Below are positions 1 through 6,658 of a stretch of DNA of 8,990 nucleotides, one piece after another. Source of the DNA: Burkholderiales bacterium. GTDB lineage: Bacteria > Pseudomonadota > Gammaproteobacteria > Burkholderiales > SG8-39. The translations under genes and the position numbers were made by a program. A model generated the notes under the pieces. That model made no database searches and was not told where the DNA came from. It saw only the letters and a list, made by a program, of their open reading frames with translations. Within the stretch, counting starts at the first letter, position 1. Each line of letters starts with the position of its first letter. The stretch is taken from assembly GCA_016649475.1 (NCBI GenBank), contig JAENXP010000057.1, positions 1-8,990 of the forward strand. The letters are read 5' to 3'.

Positions 1-300
1 ATGAAGAAATTGGGACAGAAAGTGCAGCAAGAGCAGCAAGAGCAGCAGGAATTCATGCCGGACGAAGATCTATTGGAATATCCCGAGGAGGTGACGCAAA
101 CTGCGGCGGTTCCTTCGATACCCAAGCCGGTCGTCGGCACTTTCGGTCTAGCCGCGGCGCCCAAAGCGGTCCTGCCGCTTGCGCGACGTCGTTTTTCCCG
201 GAGATCGCTGATGGGAACCAGGCGCGAAGTGCAGAATGCGGTCGTCATCGCGACAGTACTGGGACCTTGCCGCGCCTTCGAACCACACGACGTACGCTGA
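1..300 (+). CDS. Uncharacterised small protein with QQE repeat (99 aa)
   Basis: An ORF of 99 codons whose ATG is the first base of the window, so this may be an internal methionine of a longer gene. I do not recognise the product. Residues 9-17 are three QQE units encoded by a 9-base tandem repeat (about 25-51). An acidic stretch follows (PDEDLLEYPEE), then a Pro/Ala-rich linker (residues 36-60), then a basic cluster (ARRRFSRRS). The end is hydrophobic, with VVIATVLGPCRAFEP near the C-terminus. That end vaguely recalls the ILGPPRA-type tails of short conserved proteins, but this is memory and not a verified match. No signal peptide or clear membrane helix is visible. The TGA at 298-300 is followed by two hairpins, which suits a transcript end. 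It is transcribed away from the hyuB operon's direction and shares no evident function with it. It could be a real small gene or a chance ORF. Confidence 0.35.
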   Translation: MKKLGQKVQQEQQEQQEFMPDEDLLEYPEEVTQTAAVPSIPKPVVGTFGLAAAPKAVLPLARRRFSRRSLMGTRREVQNAVVIATVLGPCRAFEPHDVR

Positions 301-327
301 TCACCTGTCACGGAGGGCACCTTCTTC

Positions 328-368
328 ACACGCGGGCGCGTGTCATCGACCGACAATGTAGGTCGATG
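328..368. other. Two adjacent hairpins after the 99-aa ORF
   Basis: The first hairpin is ACACGCG-GG-CGCGTGT (328-343), with perfect 7-bp arms. Directly after it come CATCGACC (344-351) and GGTCGATG (361-368), perfect 8-bp arms around a 9-base loop. An alternative pairing, CCGACA (350-355) with TGTCGG (367-372), competes with the second. They begin 28 bases after the stop at 300, where a terminator would sit. There is no T-run after either stem, so this is not a canonical intrinsic terminator; the hairpins might protect an mRNA end or act as a protein-binding dyad. Confidence 0.35.
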
Positions 369-552
369 TCGGAAGCAAGGCACAGATGATCGCGAGGGCG
401 CGCTCGACGACCAGCCTACAGCGCGATGCGCTGTTCTAACTAGCAGGTCGTGATGGGCTGCGCCGGCCGGCGGGTGGAACTCGCCCCGCTAATGGATGTT
501 GCGGTGCCCGGTTACCGCGACACGCGACTGTCCGCTATCGGGAAAAGTAAGT

Positions 553-672
553 GACCGGAGTGGGTCGGTAGTCAGCCTTGAGCAACGCAAACTCGAAGCC
601 GGAAAGCTGCCATTTAATTTCAGCAGCCCGGAAGCCGACCCTGGCCAATTCGTGCTCCCGGCCATCAAGCCG
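553..672 (+). repeat. Diverged intergenic repeat, left copy
   Basis: This segment aligns in the same orientation with 8459-8573. The best block is 564-613 against 8465-8514, with 42 of 50 bases identical and no gaps by hand count. The next 60 bases are more weakly similar and both end near a CCGGCCAT motif. The copy lies outside any supported gene. It looks like a non-coding repeat family scattered between genes; no transposase, target-site duplication or sharp terminal inverted repeat is visible. Confidence 0.6.
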
Positions 673-722
673 ACCCTGACAGTTACATTTGCTTTGTGTC
701 CAGACCGGTCATTCCTATCTGC

Positions 723-842
723 TTAGCAAACAATTCGCCAGTCCGGCCCGCAACGCAAACTCAAGCGGAAAGAGTTGAGCATGGCGACCGCGCCACCGAT
801 CAGGCCGCCGATTCCGGTTACGAGGATCGCGCCGACAGTCAT
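723..842 (-). CDS. Small membrane ORF coupled to hyuB (39 aa), probably truncated
   Basis: The ATG at 842-840 overlaps the hyuB stop as ATGA, the usual arrangement for translational coupling. The first 28 or so residues form a glycine-rich hydrophobic helix (MTVGAILVTGIGGLIGG then AVAML), ending with NSFRLSL. This reads like one transmembrane segment with a glycine-zipper pattern. The remaining residues (RCGPDWRIVC) are not membrane-like, and their DNA contains a 13-base exact match to the neighbouring intergenic repeat. I infer that this is the start of a membrane-protein gene, possibly a transport component of the operon, cut short where repeat sequence begins. It could equally be a genuine 39-residue membrane peptide or a chance ORF. 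The overlap and hydrophobicity are direct observations; the function is unknown. Confidence 0.42.
   Translation of the reverse strand: MTVGAILVTGIGGLIGGAVAMLNSFRLSLRCGPDWRIVC
738..775 (+). repeat. Partial copy of the intergenic repeat
   Basis: GCAACGCAAACTC at 750-762 is identical to 582-594 inside the left repeat copy. Both are followed by (G)AAG(C)CGGAAAG with small gaps, which makes this a short diverged unit of the same family. It underlies the 3' part of the small membrane ORF on the opposite strand. Confidence 0.45.
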
Positions 843-2899
843 TGCGCCGCTTTCGCGAAACCGACGCGCGGCCGCGCAGGCACGCCGACCCGGCGAAGTT
901 CAATCGAATTTCCCTCGACAATTTTGAGTATGGACAGGCCGCGTCGATCGATCGGCAAGGTTCCCGGTCCCACACTCGCATCGAGCCTCGCCCATGCACG
1001 CAAAGGCGCAGCACATCGGGTATCGAGTTCCACCAGATCGCTTTCAACGATGCCGGCGCTGCCGGCATCTGCCGGGTTCAGCCGGCAGATGCGGCGGCGG
1101 CTGACCGCGCCCTTCTCGAAAACCGCATCATCAACCACGGCAGTGAGCTTGAAGCGGGCGGCAAGCAACTGTTTGCGCAGCGCAACGGTTGCGACAGGGT
1201 CAACCCGGCCAGCGGCATCCAGGGCCAAACCGTATAGCTCTTGCGCCGCCGTGGCCGAGACGTAGCCTTCGCGCAAATCATCGGCGACGCGCTGCGGATC
1301 GCGCTCGAGCGGATCGCCGTAGCCTCCCGCACCGGCGGAGCGAATCATGACGATACTGCCTTCCGCTACCGGATGCCCCGCAACCTTGCCCGGAGTGTCG
1401 AAGTCCTCGATGATCCCTTGACGGTCGATCCAGGCCCCTACAGGAAATCCAGGCAGACCACCGAGGACGCCGAAGGCCGGTACTACCGCGCCATCGGATA
1501 GAAGCGAATAACGAGCCTCGGGAGCCAGGATGCGCAAGGCGCGCTGCATCGACAAGCCGCCGCGCATCTTGCCCGCTCCGCCGGAGTCCGTCGCGAGCTG
1601 CGAGCTTTCCACCAGCAGGGGCATCCGCGATTCGATGACCTCGGTCGATTGCACTGTGGCGAGGTCCCCCCAGTCGATGCTCGCCATGGCGCTCGGTCCG
1701 TCATTTTCTGCGAACGCGCCGTTGCCGCCAGCCGACCATTCGTAATGAACCCACTCGCGCTTTGCACGGGTATCGAAGCCGCCGATGAGGTTGTGGAAGG
1801 AAGTGCGGCAGAGGTCGCCGGCGACCTTGTCCGGTGCCATTTGGGAGAGGGCGCCGATCATCGTCGCAATGACTCGCTTGCGTATTTCGCCGTGCGAACC
1901 TGCCGGGGCGGGCCGTTGCACATTGACGATCGTGCCGGGCGGGGCGATTACTTCTATCGGTCGAAACGATCCCTGGTTCAGCGGTGCTTGCGGATCGAAC
2001 ACGGATTTCACCGTGATGAACACGCCCGCCGCCGTTACCGCCGCCGTCGAGTTGACCGGGAACGGCACCTGCGTGGAGGCGCCGGTGAAATCGGCGGTCA
2101 TGCGCTCGCCGCTGATGGTGAGCGCCAAAGGCAGCAGCAGCGGCTCGAATAGACCGCCCATGAAGGTCTCGAGATAGTCTTCGTAGTAGTAGGTCCCGTC
2201 GGGCAAGTTGGCGATGCAAGCCCGCATCCGCGCCTCCGCGCGATCGAGATCAAGCCGAACTCCCTCAAGCAGCGTGTCGACTCCGTAGCGGGCGCAGATC
2301 TCGTGAATCCGCATTTCCGCGACGCGGCAAGCAGACAGGCTGGCGTGGAAGTCCCCCAGACGTTCGTCGGGAACGCGCATGTTGGCGAGAAGAAGGTCGA
2401 GGGCAGCCTGGTTCACCTTCCCCCCTTCCAGAATCTTGATCGGCGGAATGCGTATTCCCTCTTGATAAATCTCCGTGGCCTTGCCCGACATGCTGCCGGG
2501 AACCATCCCGCCAACGTCGGCCCAATGGGCGCGGACCGCCGGAAAAAAAATCAAACGCCCGTCCTGAAATACCGGATAGATGATCGCGACATCGTTGAGG
2601 TGCGTGCCTCCGGTGTAGGGGTCGTTCACCAGGATGACATCACCCGGCACAAGCGTGGAACCCAGCTTTTCCATGGCCGAACGCACCGACCAGGGCATAG
2701 GCACCACATGCGAACCGATGTCTTCCGACTGCGCGATGACCTGGCTGTCCGGCGCAAACAGCCCGCAGGAAAAATCCTTGGCGTCATAAATTGCCACCGA
2801 ACTCGCGGTTCTGCATACCGTCGCGCGCATTTCACGAACGATCGAAATCAGCGCCTGTGTCAGGACTTCAAGCGTAATAGGATCCAGGTTCAGGGACAT
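839..2899 (-). CDS. hyuB: Hydantoinase B / oxoprolinase B-type subunit
   Basis: A 686-residue protein of the HyuB family, the partner of HyuA in N-methylhydantoinases, 5-oxoprolinases and related ATP-using ketone carboxylases. It is expected to be cytoplasmic and in complex with HyuA. Family marks are the N-terminal DPITLEVL (6-13), the NDPYTGGTHLND motif (92-103), HWADVGGMVPGSMSG (125-139), the central GSHGEIRKR (335-342), DSGGAGKMRGG (438-448), and the glycine-rich SAGAGGYGDPLERDP (521-535). This last motif is followed by the usual VADDLREGYVSATAA segment. At 686 aa it is longer than the more common 520-590 aa; about 120 residues after the glycine-rich motif form a tail in which no domain is recognised. 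The start follows GGAG (2907-2910) by 7 bases. This ribosome site lies just inside the upstream flank, beside the hyuA stop 3 bases away, so coupling is likely. The TGA stop overlaps a small membrane ORF. The substrate cannot be read from sequence: hydantoin-like ring, 5-oxoproline-like or ketone are all possible. Confidence 0.94.
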   Translation of the reverse strand: MSLNLDPITLEVLTQALISIVREMRATVCRTASSVAIYDAKDFSCGLFAPDSQVIAQSEDIGSHVVPMPWSVRSAMEKLGSTLVPGDVILVNDPYTGGTHLNDVAIIYPVFQDGRLIFFPAVRAHWADVGGMVPGSMSGKATEIYQEGIRIPPIKILEGGKVNQAALDLLLANMRVPDERLGDFHASLSACRVAEMRIHEICARYGVDTLLEGVRLDLDRAEARMRACIANLPDGTYYYEDYLETFMGGLFEPLLLPLALTISGERMTADFTGASTQVPFPVNSTAAVTAAGVFITVKSVFDPQAPLNQGSFRPIEVIAPPGTIVNVQRPAPAGSHGEIRKRVIATMIGALSQMAPDKVAGDLCRTSFHNLIGGFDTRAKREWVHYEWSAGGNGAFAENDGPSAMASIDWGDLATVQSTEVIESRMPLLVESSQLATDSGGAGKMRGGLSMQRALRILAPEARYSLLSDGAVVPAFGVLGGLPGFPVGAWIDRQGIIEDFDTPGKVAGHPVAEGSIVMIRSAGAGGYGDPLERDPQRVADDLREGYVSATAAQELYGLALDAAGRVDPVATVALRKQLLAARFKLTAVVDDAVFEKGAVSRRRICRLNPADAGSAGIVESDLVELDTRCAAPLRAWARLDASVGPGTLPIDRRGLSILKIVEGNSIELRRVGVPARPRVGFAKAAQ

Positions 2900-2902
2900 T
2901 TG

Positions 2903-4921
2903 CTAGCTCCGGCGCAGCAGAAGACAGCCCGCGCGATCGAGTTCGGCGGTCCAATGCGGCGGTACGACAGTCGTCGAACCGTCTTCTTCGATCAAGGCCG
3001 GGCCCGCCAACGGCTGTTGAACCGGCAAACGATCGCGCTCAAACACCGTCACCTGAAATGCAGTGCCGTCGAAGATCACAGACCGTGTTCCAGAGACTGC
3101 GGCATCAAACGTATTGCCGGGTCGATCGATGGACGGAAGTGCCGGCTTGTCCGAAAGTCCCCATGCGGCTACGCGATAGCTTACGATCTCGATCATCCTG
3201 TCTGTCGCCGCTCCGTACCGGGTGGCATAGATTTCGTTGAAAGCCCGTTGGACGGCCTCGATGCTGTCCAAATCGAGGGCAACCGGGACGGATAGCTCGA
3301 ACGATTGGCCTGCGTATCGCATATCCAGACTGGCTGCAAATCGCTGGCGTTCGGGCGCGAAGCCCGCCAATACCAGCTCCGCCTCGCCATCGCGCACCAG
3401 CCCGCCCAGCGTCGCGCGCAGGCTTGCCGCCGATGTATTGGCGGCGGTGGAAACGCGGGTGCGGACGAAGTCCCGCCGCACGTCCGCGATGAGCAAACCG
3501 AGCGCGGAAAAATTGCCGGGAAACGGCGGAACGACAACGGTCCGCATTCCTAGCTCCTCAGCGATCGCGGCGGCATGCAACGGACCCGCTCCTCCGAAAG
3601 GGAGCAGTGCAAAATCGCGGTGGTCGATGCCGCGCATCACCGATACCTCCTTTATCGCACCCGCCAGCGAAACGGCGGCGATGCGCAAGATGCCTTCCGC
3701 CATCTTCGCCGTGGTCAGATTCAGTCGCGCTGCGAGCGTTGCGACGGCCTCAAGCGCTTTGGTGCGATCGAGAGCAATCTCTCCGCCGAGTGGCCGGTCG
3801 GTGCCCAGGCGCCCCAGGATCACGTTTGCATCGGTAATGGTCGGCTCTTTTCCTCCGCGGCTGTAACAAGCGGGCCCTGGCAATGCACCGGCCGAGCGCG
3901 GCCCGACCGAAAGGAATCCGCCCGAAGCAAACGCCGCGATGCTGCCGCCGCCGACACCTATCGAATGGATATCGATCTGCCTGATCTTGAGCGGAAAAGT
4001 ACCGACGCGGCCTTCAGTTGTCATGCCGTACTCGCCGCCGCGAACGAGACACACGTCGGTCGAGGTCCCGCCCATGTCGCAGGTAATGAGCTCGGGATAG
4101 TTTGCTGCGGCGCCTACGTAGCTCGCCGCTATCACCCCGGCCGCGGGACCGGACAGCATCGAGAGCACGGGCATTGCCTCGACCCGGGTGGACGGAAGCG
4201 AACCGCCGTTCGAGGTCATGATCGCCAGCGGCGCGGACAGACCGGCCGCGGACAGTTTCTTTCGCAGATCCCCGAGATAGAGCCGCATGCGTGGTGCGAC
4301 GTAGGCGTTGAGCGCGGTGGTCGAAAAGCGCTCGTACTCCCTGAATTCAGGAAGTACTTCCGCCGAGGTCGTCACCGTTATCGCGGGCAGCCGATTTAAA
4401 ATCCGCTTTGCGCAACGCTCTTCATGTTCGGGATTGATGTACGAATGCAGGAAACAGATCGCGACGGCCTCCACGCCATCCGCGGCAAGCTGTTCGGCGA
4501 TTGCGTCCACTTCGGCGTCGTCGAGCGGGGTCAGGACCGATCCATCGACGCGCATTCTCTCGCGCACTTCGTAGCATCTGGAGCGCGGCACCAGCGGAAG
4601 CGGGGGCGGAGCCTTGATGTTGTACATCACGACGCGGTTGCCGCGTCCGACGACCAGTACGTCTTTATGGCCGGCAGTCGTCAGAACCGAGAGCCGCGCG
4701 CCGTCGCGCTCAAGTGCCGTGTTCGTGGCAACCGTCGTGCCATGAACCATGCGAGTGAGCCGGCCCGGCTCGATACCGAGCCGGGCGATGCCGGTTAGAA
4801 TGCCTTCCGACTGATTGCGCGGCGTCGACGGTGTTTTCAGCACTTGCAGCTTGCCGGCGGCGACGTCGAACAACACAAGATCGGTGAACGTGCCCCCGAC
4901 ATCCACGCCTAGCCACAGCAT
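2903..4921 (-). CDS. hyuA: Hydantoinase A / oxoprolinase A-type subunit (ATP-binding)
   Basis: A 672-residue HyuA-family protein, which carries the nucleotide-binding ASKHA-type fold that powers ring opening or ketone activation together with HyuB. The N-terminal phosphate-binding loop GVDVGGTFTDLVLFD (5-19) is intact. HGTTVATNTALERDGA (60-75), CDMGGTSTDVCLV (281-293), IGVGGGSIAAF (321-331), GPACYSRGGKEPTITDAN (349-366) and LPFGGAGPLHA (440-450) are the family's ordered landmarks. The C-terminal region includes the common SLDMRYAGQSFEL motif (531-543). Length fits the family (about 650-700 aa) and no lesion is seen. The ATG is preceded by AGGAG with a 9-base gap, and this ribosome site overlaps the stop of the crotonase gene upstream. 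hyuB follows after 3 bases. Expected to be a cytoplasmic HyuAB complex; the true substrate is unknown. Confidence 0.95.
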   Translation of the reverse strand: MLWLGVDVGGTFTDLVLFDVAAGKLQVLKTPSTPRNQSEGILTGIARLGIEPGRLTRMVHGTTVATNTALERDGARLSVLTTAGHKDVLVVGRGNRVVMYNIKAPPPLPLVPRSRCYEVRERMRVDGSVLTPLDDAEVDAIAEQLAADGVEAVAICFLHSYINPEHEERCAKRILNRLPAITVTTSAEVLPEFREYERFSTTALNAYVAPRMRLYLGDLRKKLSAAGLSAPLAIMTSNGGSLPSTRVEAMPVLSMLSGPAAGVIAASYVGAAANYPELITCDMGGTSTDVCLVRGGEYGMTTEGRVGTFPLKIRQIDIHSIGVGGGSIAAFASGGFLSVGPRSAGALPGPACYSRGGKEPTITDANVILGRLGTDRPLGGEIALDRTKALEAVATLAARLNLTTAKMAEGILRIAAVSLAGAIKEVSVMRGIDHRDFALLPFGGAGPLHAAAIAEELGMRTVVVPPFPGNFSALGLLIADVRRDFVRTRVSTAANTSAASLRATLGGLVRDGEAELVLAGFAPERQRFAASLDMRYAGQSFELSVPVALDLDSIEAVQRAFNEIYATRYGAATDRMIEIVSYRVAAWGLSDKPALPSIDRPGNTFDAAVSGTRSVIFDGTAFQVTVFERDRLPVQQPLAGPALIEEDGSTTVVPPHWTAELDRAGCLLLRRS

Positions 4922-4930
4922 CCCTGACTT

Positions 4931-4935
4931 CTCCT
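4931..4935 (-). promoter_or_regulatory. hyuA ribosome-binding site inside the upstream stop codon
   Basis: AGGAG on the minus strand lies 9 bases before the hyuA ATG and shares two bases with the TAG stop (4934-4936) of the crotonase gene. Ribosomes finishing the upstream gene would sit on this site, supporting one polycistronic mRNA with coupled translation. Confidence 0.7.
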
Positions 4936-5716
4936 ATCGGCCCGCGAACGCGGGTTTGCGTTTTTCCAGGAATGCGCGGGCGCCTTCCCGGTAGTCCGCG
5001 CTATTCATGGCGCGATCGATGATGGCCGATATCTCTGCGCCCCGTGCCGCGACGGAGCCGGCTGCCAAACACTCAAGAATCAGCTTGGATCCAGCCAGGG
5101 AAAGTGGAGCATTCGCTTCGATGTCCGAGGCAAGGATATGTGCTGCGGCCTGCGCGCTTTCCGGCGCAACCATGTCGAGCAAGCCCATGGCGGCGCATTC
5201 GTCGCAGCCGAAATCCACGCCGGAGAAAAGCACCCGCTTGGCATTGGCAAGGCCGACCTGGCGGTACAGCAGCGCGCAGTCGAGCGGGCCATAGACGATT
5301 CCCAGCCGCGCGGCGGGGATGCCCATGCGCGTGGTCGAGTCGCCTACACGCAGATCGCAGGCCAGGGCGAGCGCGCATCCTCCGCCCATGGCGTAACCGG
5401 AAATCGCCGCCATCGTCGGCTTTGAGCAGTCGCGCAACGCGAGGGTTGCCGCCTCGCACGCGTCTTCGTAGCGGCGCCCCGACTCGGCATCTGCCCGAAC
5501 GGTCGAAAATTCCGAAATATCCGCGCCGGCACAGAAGTGGCCGCCTGCGCCCGTCAGGATGATGACGCGAATGTCGGGTCGAGCGTCCAGCTCGGAAAAT
5601 ATATCCCTGAGCTGCCGCCACATGCCCAGCGACACGGCATTGCGCTTGCTTGGCCGGTTCAAGGTCACCACCGCAATGCCGCCGCTTTCAGCGGCGATGA
5701 GAATGTCTTGTGCCAT
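4934..5716 (-). CDS. Crotonase-fold / enoyl-CoA hydratase family protein lacking both catalytic Glu
   Basis: A 260-residue protein of the enoyl-CoA hydratase/isomerase superfamily, acting on acyl-CoA substrates in the cytoplasm. Landmarks are LNRPSKRNAVS (19-29), the CoA and oxyanion segment HFCAGADISEF (60-70), and AISGYAMGGGCALALACDL (104-122), which supplies the second oxyanion glycine. The two glutamates of classical hydratases (144 and 164 in the rat enzyme) align with Ala115 in GGGCALA and Ala135 in MGIPAARLG. Ordinary alkene hydration by the standard mechanism is therefore doubtful. Isomerase, decarboxylase, thioesterase or ring-cleaving chemistry, as known in other crotonases, is possible. 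I chose the ATG at 5716; an in-frame ATG at 5764 would add 16 residues that do not fit the family and would run through a perfect dyad. The ribosome site is weak (GGGGTGG about 6 bases before the ATG). It is the first gene of the operon with hyuA (12 bp gap) and hyuB. Confidence 0.93.
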   Translation of the reverse strand: MAQDILIAAESGGIAVVTLNRPSKRNAVSLGMWRQLRDIFSELDARPDIRVIILTGAGGHFCAGADISEFSTVRADAESGRRYEDACEAATLALRDCSKPTMAAISGYAMGGGCALALACDLRVGDSTTRMGIPAARLGIVYGPLDCALLYRQVGLANAKRVLFSGVDFGCDECAAMGLLDMVAPESAQAAAHILASDIEANAPLSLAGSKLILECLAAGSVAARGAEISAIIDRAMNSADYREGARAFLEKRKPAFAGR

Positions 5717-5746
5717 GTCTGCCACCCCGATCAGTGACCCACGTCC

Positions 5747-5762
5747 GTGCCATGGATGGCAC
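5747..5762. promoter_or_regulatory. 16-bp perfect dyad before the operon start (candidate operator)
   Basis: GTGCCATGGATGGCAC has two perfect 7-bp arms around GG. It lies 31-46 bases upstream of the crotonase ATG, in the leader or promoter of the operon. The 7-mer GTGCCAT occurs once more at 5710-5716, overlapping the start codon itself. The position suits an operator for a dimeric repressor or activator, but no regulator gene is in the window and none can be named. Confidence 0.4.
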
Positions 5763-5800
5763 AAGAAGTACGCAACGACGACTTGTGTATCTATGTATAG

Positions 5801-5828
5801 TTGTAGGCTTGGATATCGTTAGTATAAT
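5801..5828 (+). promoter_or_regulatory. Sigma-70-like promoter for the CoA-transferase remnant
   Basis: A perfect TATAAT (5823-5828) lies 16 bases after TTGTAG (5801-5806), which matches the -35 consensus only at TTG. It sits in an AT-rich island (about 5780-5835) that stands out from the GC-rich surroundings. A start site near 5835 would leave a leader of about 30 bases before the ATG at 5866. The reverse strand of the same island offers TATACA (5799-5794) as a -10 for the divergent operon, but without a good -35. Confidence 0.4.
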
Positions 5829-5865
5829 GACAATTCTGGGTCTCGGATAAGCAACCGGGCGGCCT

Positions 5866-6250
5866 ATGGCAAGCGCGTTGGAGCGACTCGGCGTTGTCGA
5901 TCTTTCGAGCCACCTATCGGGTCCGCATTGCGCGGGACTGCTCGCCGATCACGGGACCGATATCATCAAAGTCGAGCGCCCGGACCGTGGCGACGAGGCC
6001 CGCGCCATACCGCCTTTTGTGGGTGGCGAGCGCGCACCATTCATGACATGGAATCGGATCAAGCGCTCGGTCGTCTTGGATCTCAAGGACGAGTAGGGCA
6101 AGGCGGCGCTGTTGCAACTCATTGATAGTGCCGATGTGCTTATCGAGAATTTTCGCCCCGACACGCTTGAACCCCTAGGATGGGGCTGGACCACGCTTGC
6201 CGCGCTCAGTCGTGCTCCTGTCGATCGCTGGGCGCCCTGCAACAAACCCG
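5866..6250 (+). pseudogene. Broken CaiB/BaiF class III CoA-transferase gene (5' fragment)
   Basis: The reading frame starts as a normal class III CoA-transferase: LGVVDLSSHLSGPHCAGLLAD, then GTDIIKVERPDRGDEAR, PPFVGGERAPFMTWNRIKRS and VVLDLKDE. A TAG at 6094-6096 interrupts it where a sense codon (commonly Glu or Ala) is expected. The same frame then continues with family sequence, GKAALLQLIDSADVLIENFRPDTLEPLGWGW, to about 6200. From there the match shifts to the next frame (SVVLLSIAGRPATNP, about 6206-6250), resembling the usual LVLxSISGFGQTGP, and then similarity ends. Only about 130 of the usual 380-420 codons remain, and the catalytic aspartate region is missing, so it cannot be an active transferase. 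Such enzymes move CoA between acyl-CoA and free acids. Its divergent position beside the crotonase gene suggests it once belonged to the same pathway. The start ATG has only a weak ribosome site. Confidence 0.85.
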
Positions 6251-6658
6251 TGCAGCGCCGGTTATCTCCACGTTGAGCGGCCGCTTTTGAACAACGGCCT
6301 GTTCTGGAGGACGAACGACCGCTTTACCGGCAAGCGCCCGCGCAGTCTTCCCAATTTCCCGCAATGCAAGGCAACCGCTGGAGCGGGTCTCTAAGCTTGT
6401 TGCTGCGCGAACAGAATTGCGAATCGCGCTGACCACCTGATTTTTGTCTTTTTCTCTATCTCGTCACACGTTTGAAGACGCTTCGCCATGGTCAATCCAG
6501 TCGCGTAGTCTGGTCAATTCGCATCGAGCAAACAACAGCCGGTGATCTTGCGCAGACTGTTCACGAGCTCGTAGCCGTTGCGGTACTCGGAATCAGGCAC
6601 CTCAATGCCGATGCTGCTCACTCATTTTGCCGCTACTGTGTCCTGCTCTTCGCCGGAA
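6251..6658. other. Gene-free stretch between CoA-transferase remnant and lipase
   Basis: No supported gene. CoA-transferase similarity has faded by about 6250. A T-rich run (TTTTTGTCTTTTTC, 6441-6454) follows a 6-bp stem (6405-6410 with 6424-6429) but only after 11 bases, so it is not a good terminator. A 35-codon minus-strand ORF with a GTG start (6621-6514) follows the lipase gene by 37 bases; its peptide has a protein-like stretch (DSEYRNGYELVNSLRK) but no ribosome site and no known family. It may be a remnant. Confidence 0.5.

Larger units (their letters stand above)
301..722. other. Gene-free stretch left of the hyu operon
   Basis: No convincing gene was found in about 420 bases. Overlapping ORFs here lack domains, and their frames run through repeat sequence. 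The stretch holds two adjacent hairpins (328-368) and the left copy of a diverged intergenic repeat (553-672). Confidence 0.6.

Noticed and set aside
696..1265. Plus-strand ORF of 189 codons
   Set aside because: Mostly antisense to the hyuB C-terminal region; composition is Arg/Ser/Ala-rich and shadow-like.
2303..3295. Long plus-strand ORF (330 codons) opposite hyuB and hyuA
   Set aside because: It crosses the junction of two well-supported genes on the other strand, is rich in Arg/His/Gly as antisense frames of GC-rich genes are, and shows no domain.
3575..4399. Plus-strand ORF of 274 codons opposite hyuA
   Set aside because: Entirely antisense to strong HyuA sequence, with no ribosome site or recognisable motif.
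4764..4785. Perfect 9-bp inverted repeat CCCGGCTCG-ATAC-CGAGCCGGG
   Set aside because: It lies within the hyuA coding sequence around residues 46-53, far from any gene end; likely a chance product of GC-rich codons.
5717..5764. Upstream ATG (5764) as start of the crotonase gene
   Set aside because: The added 16 residues do not fit the family N-terminus, and the segment contains the perfect dyad; the ATG at 5716 gives the normal length.
6206..6436. Minus-strand ORF of 76 codons opposite the CoA-transferase remnant
   Set aside because: It overlaps decayed coding sequence, has no recognisable domain and no clear ribosome site.
6405..6454. Possible intrinsic terminator (6-bp stem then T-rich run)
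   Set aside because: The loop is 13 bases and the T-run begins 11 bases after the stem, which is not a functional terminator arrangement.
6391..6489. Minus-strand 32-codon ORF beginning MAKRLQTC
   Set aside because: Too short, no family, no ribosome site, and in a stretch that looks like decayed DNA.
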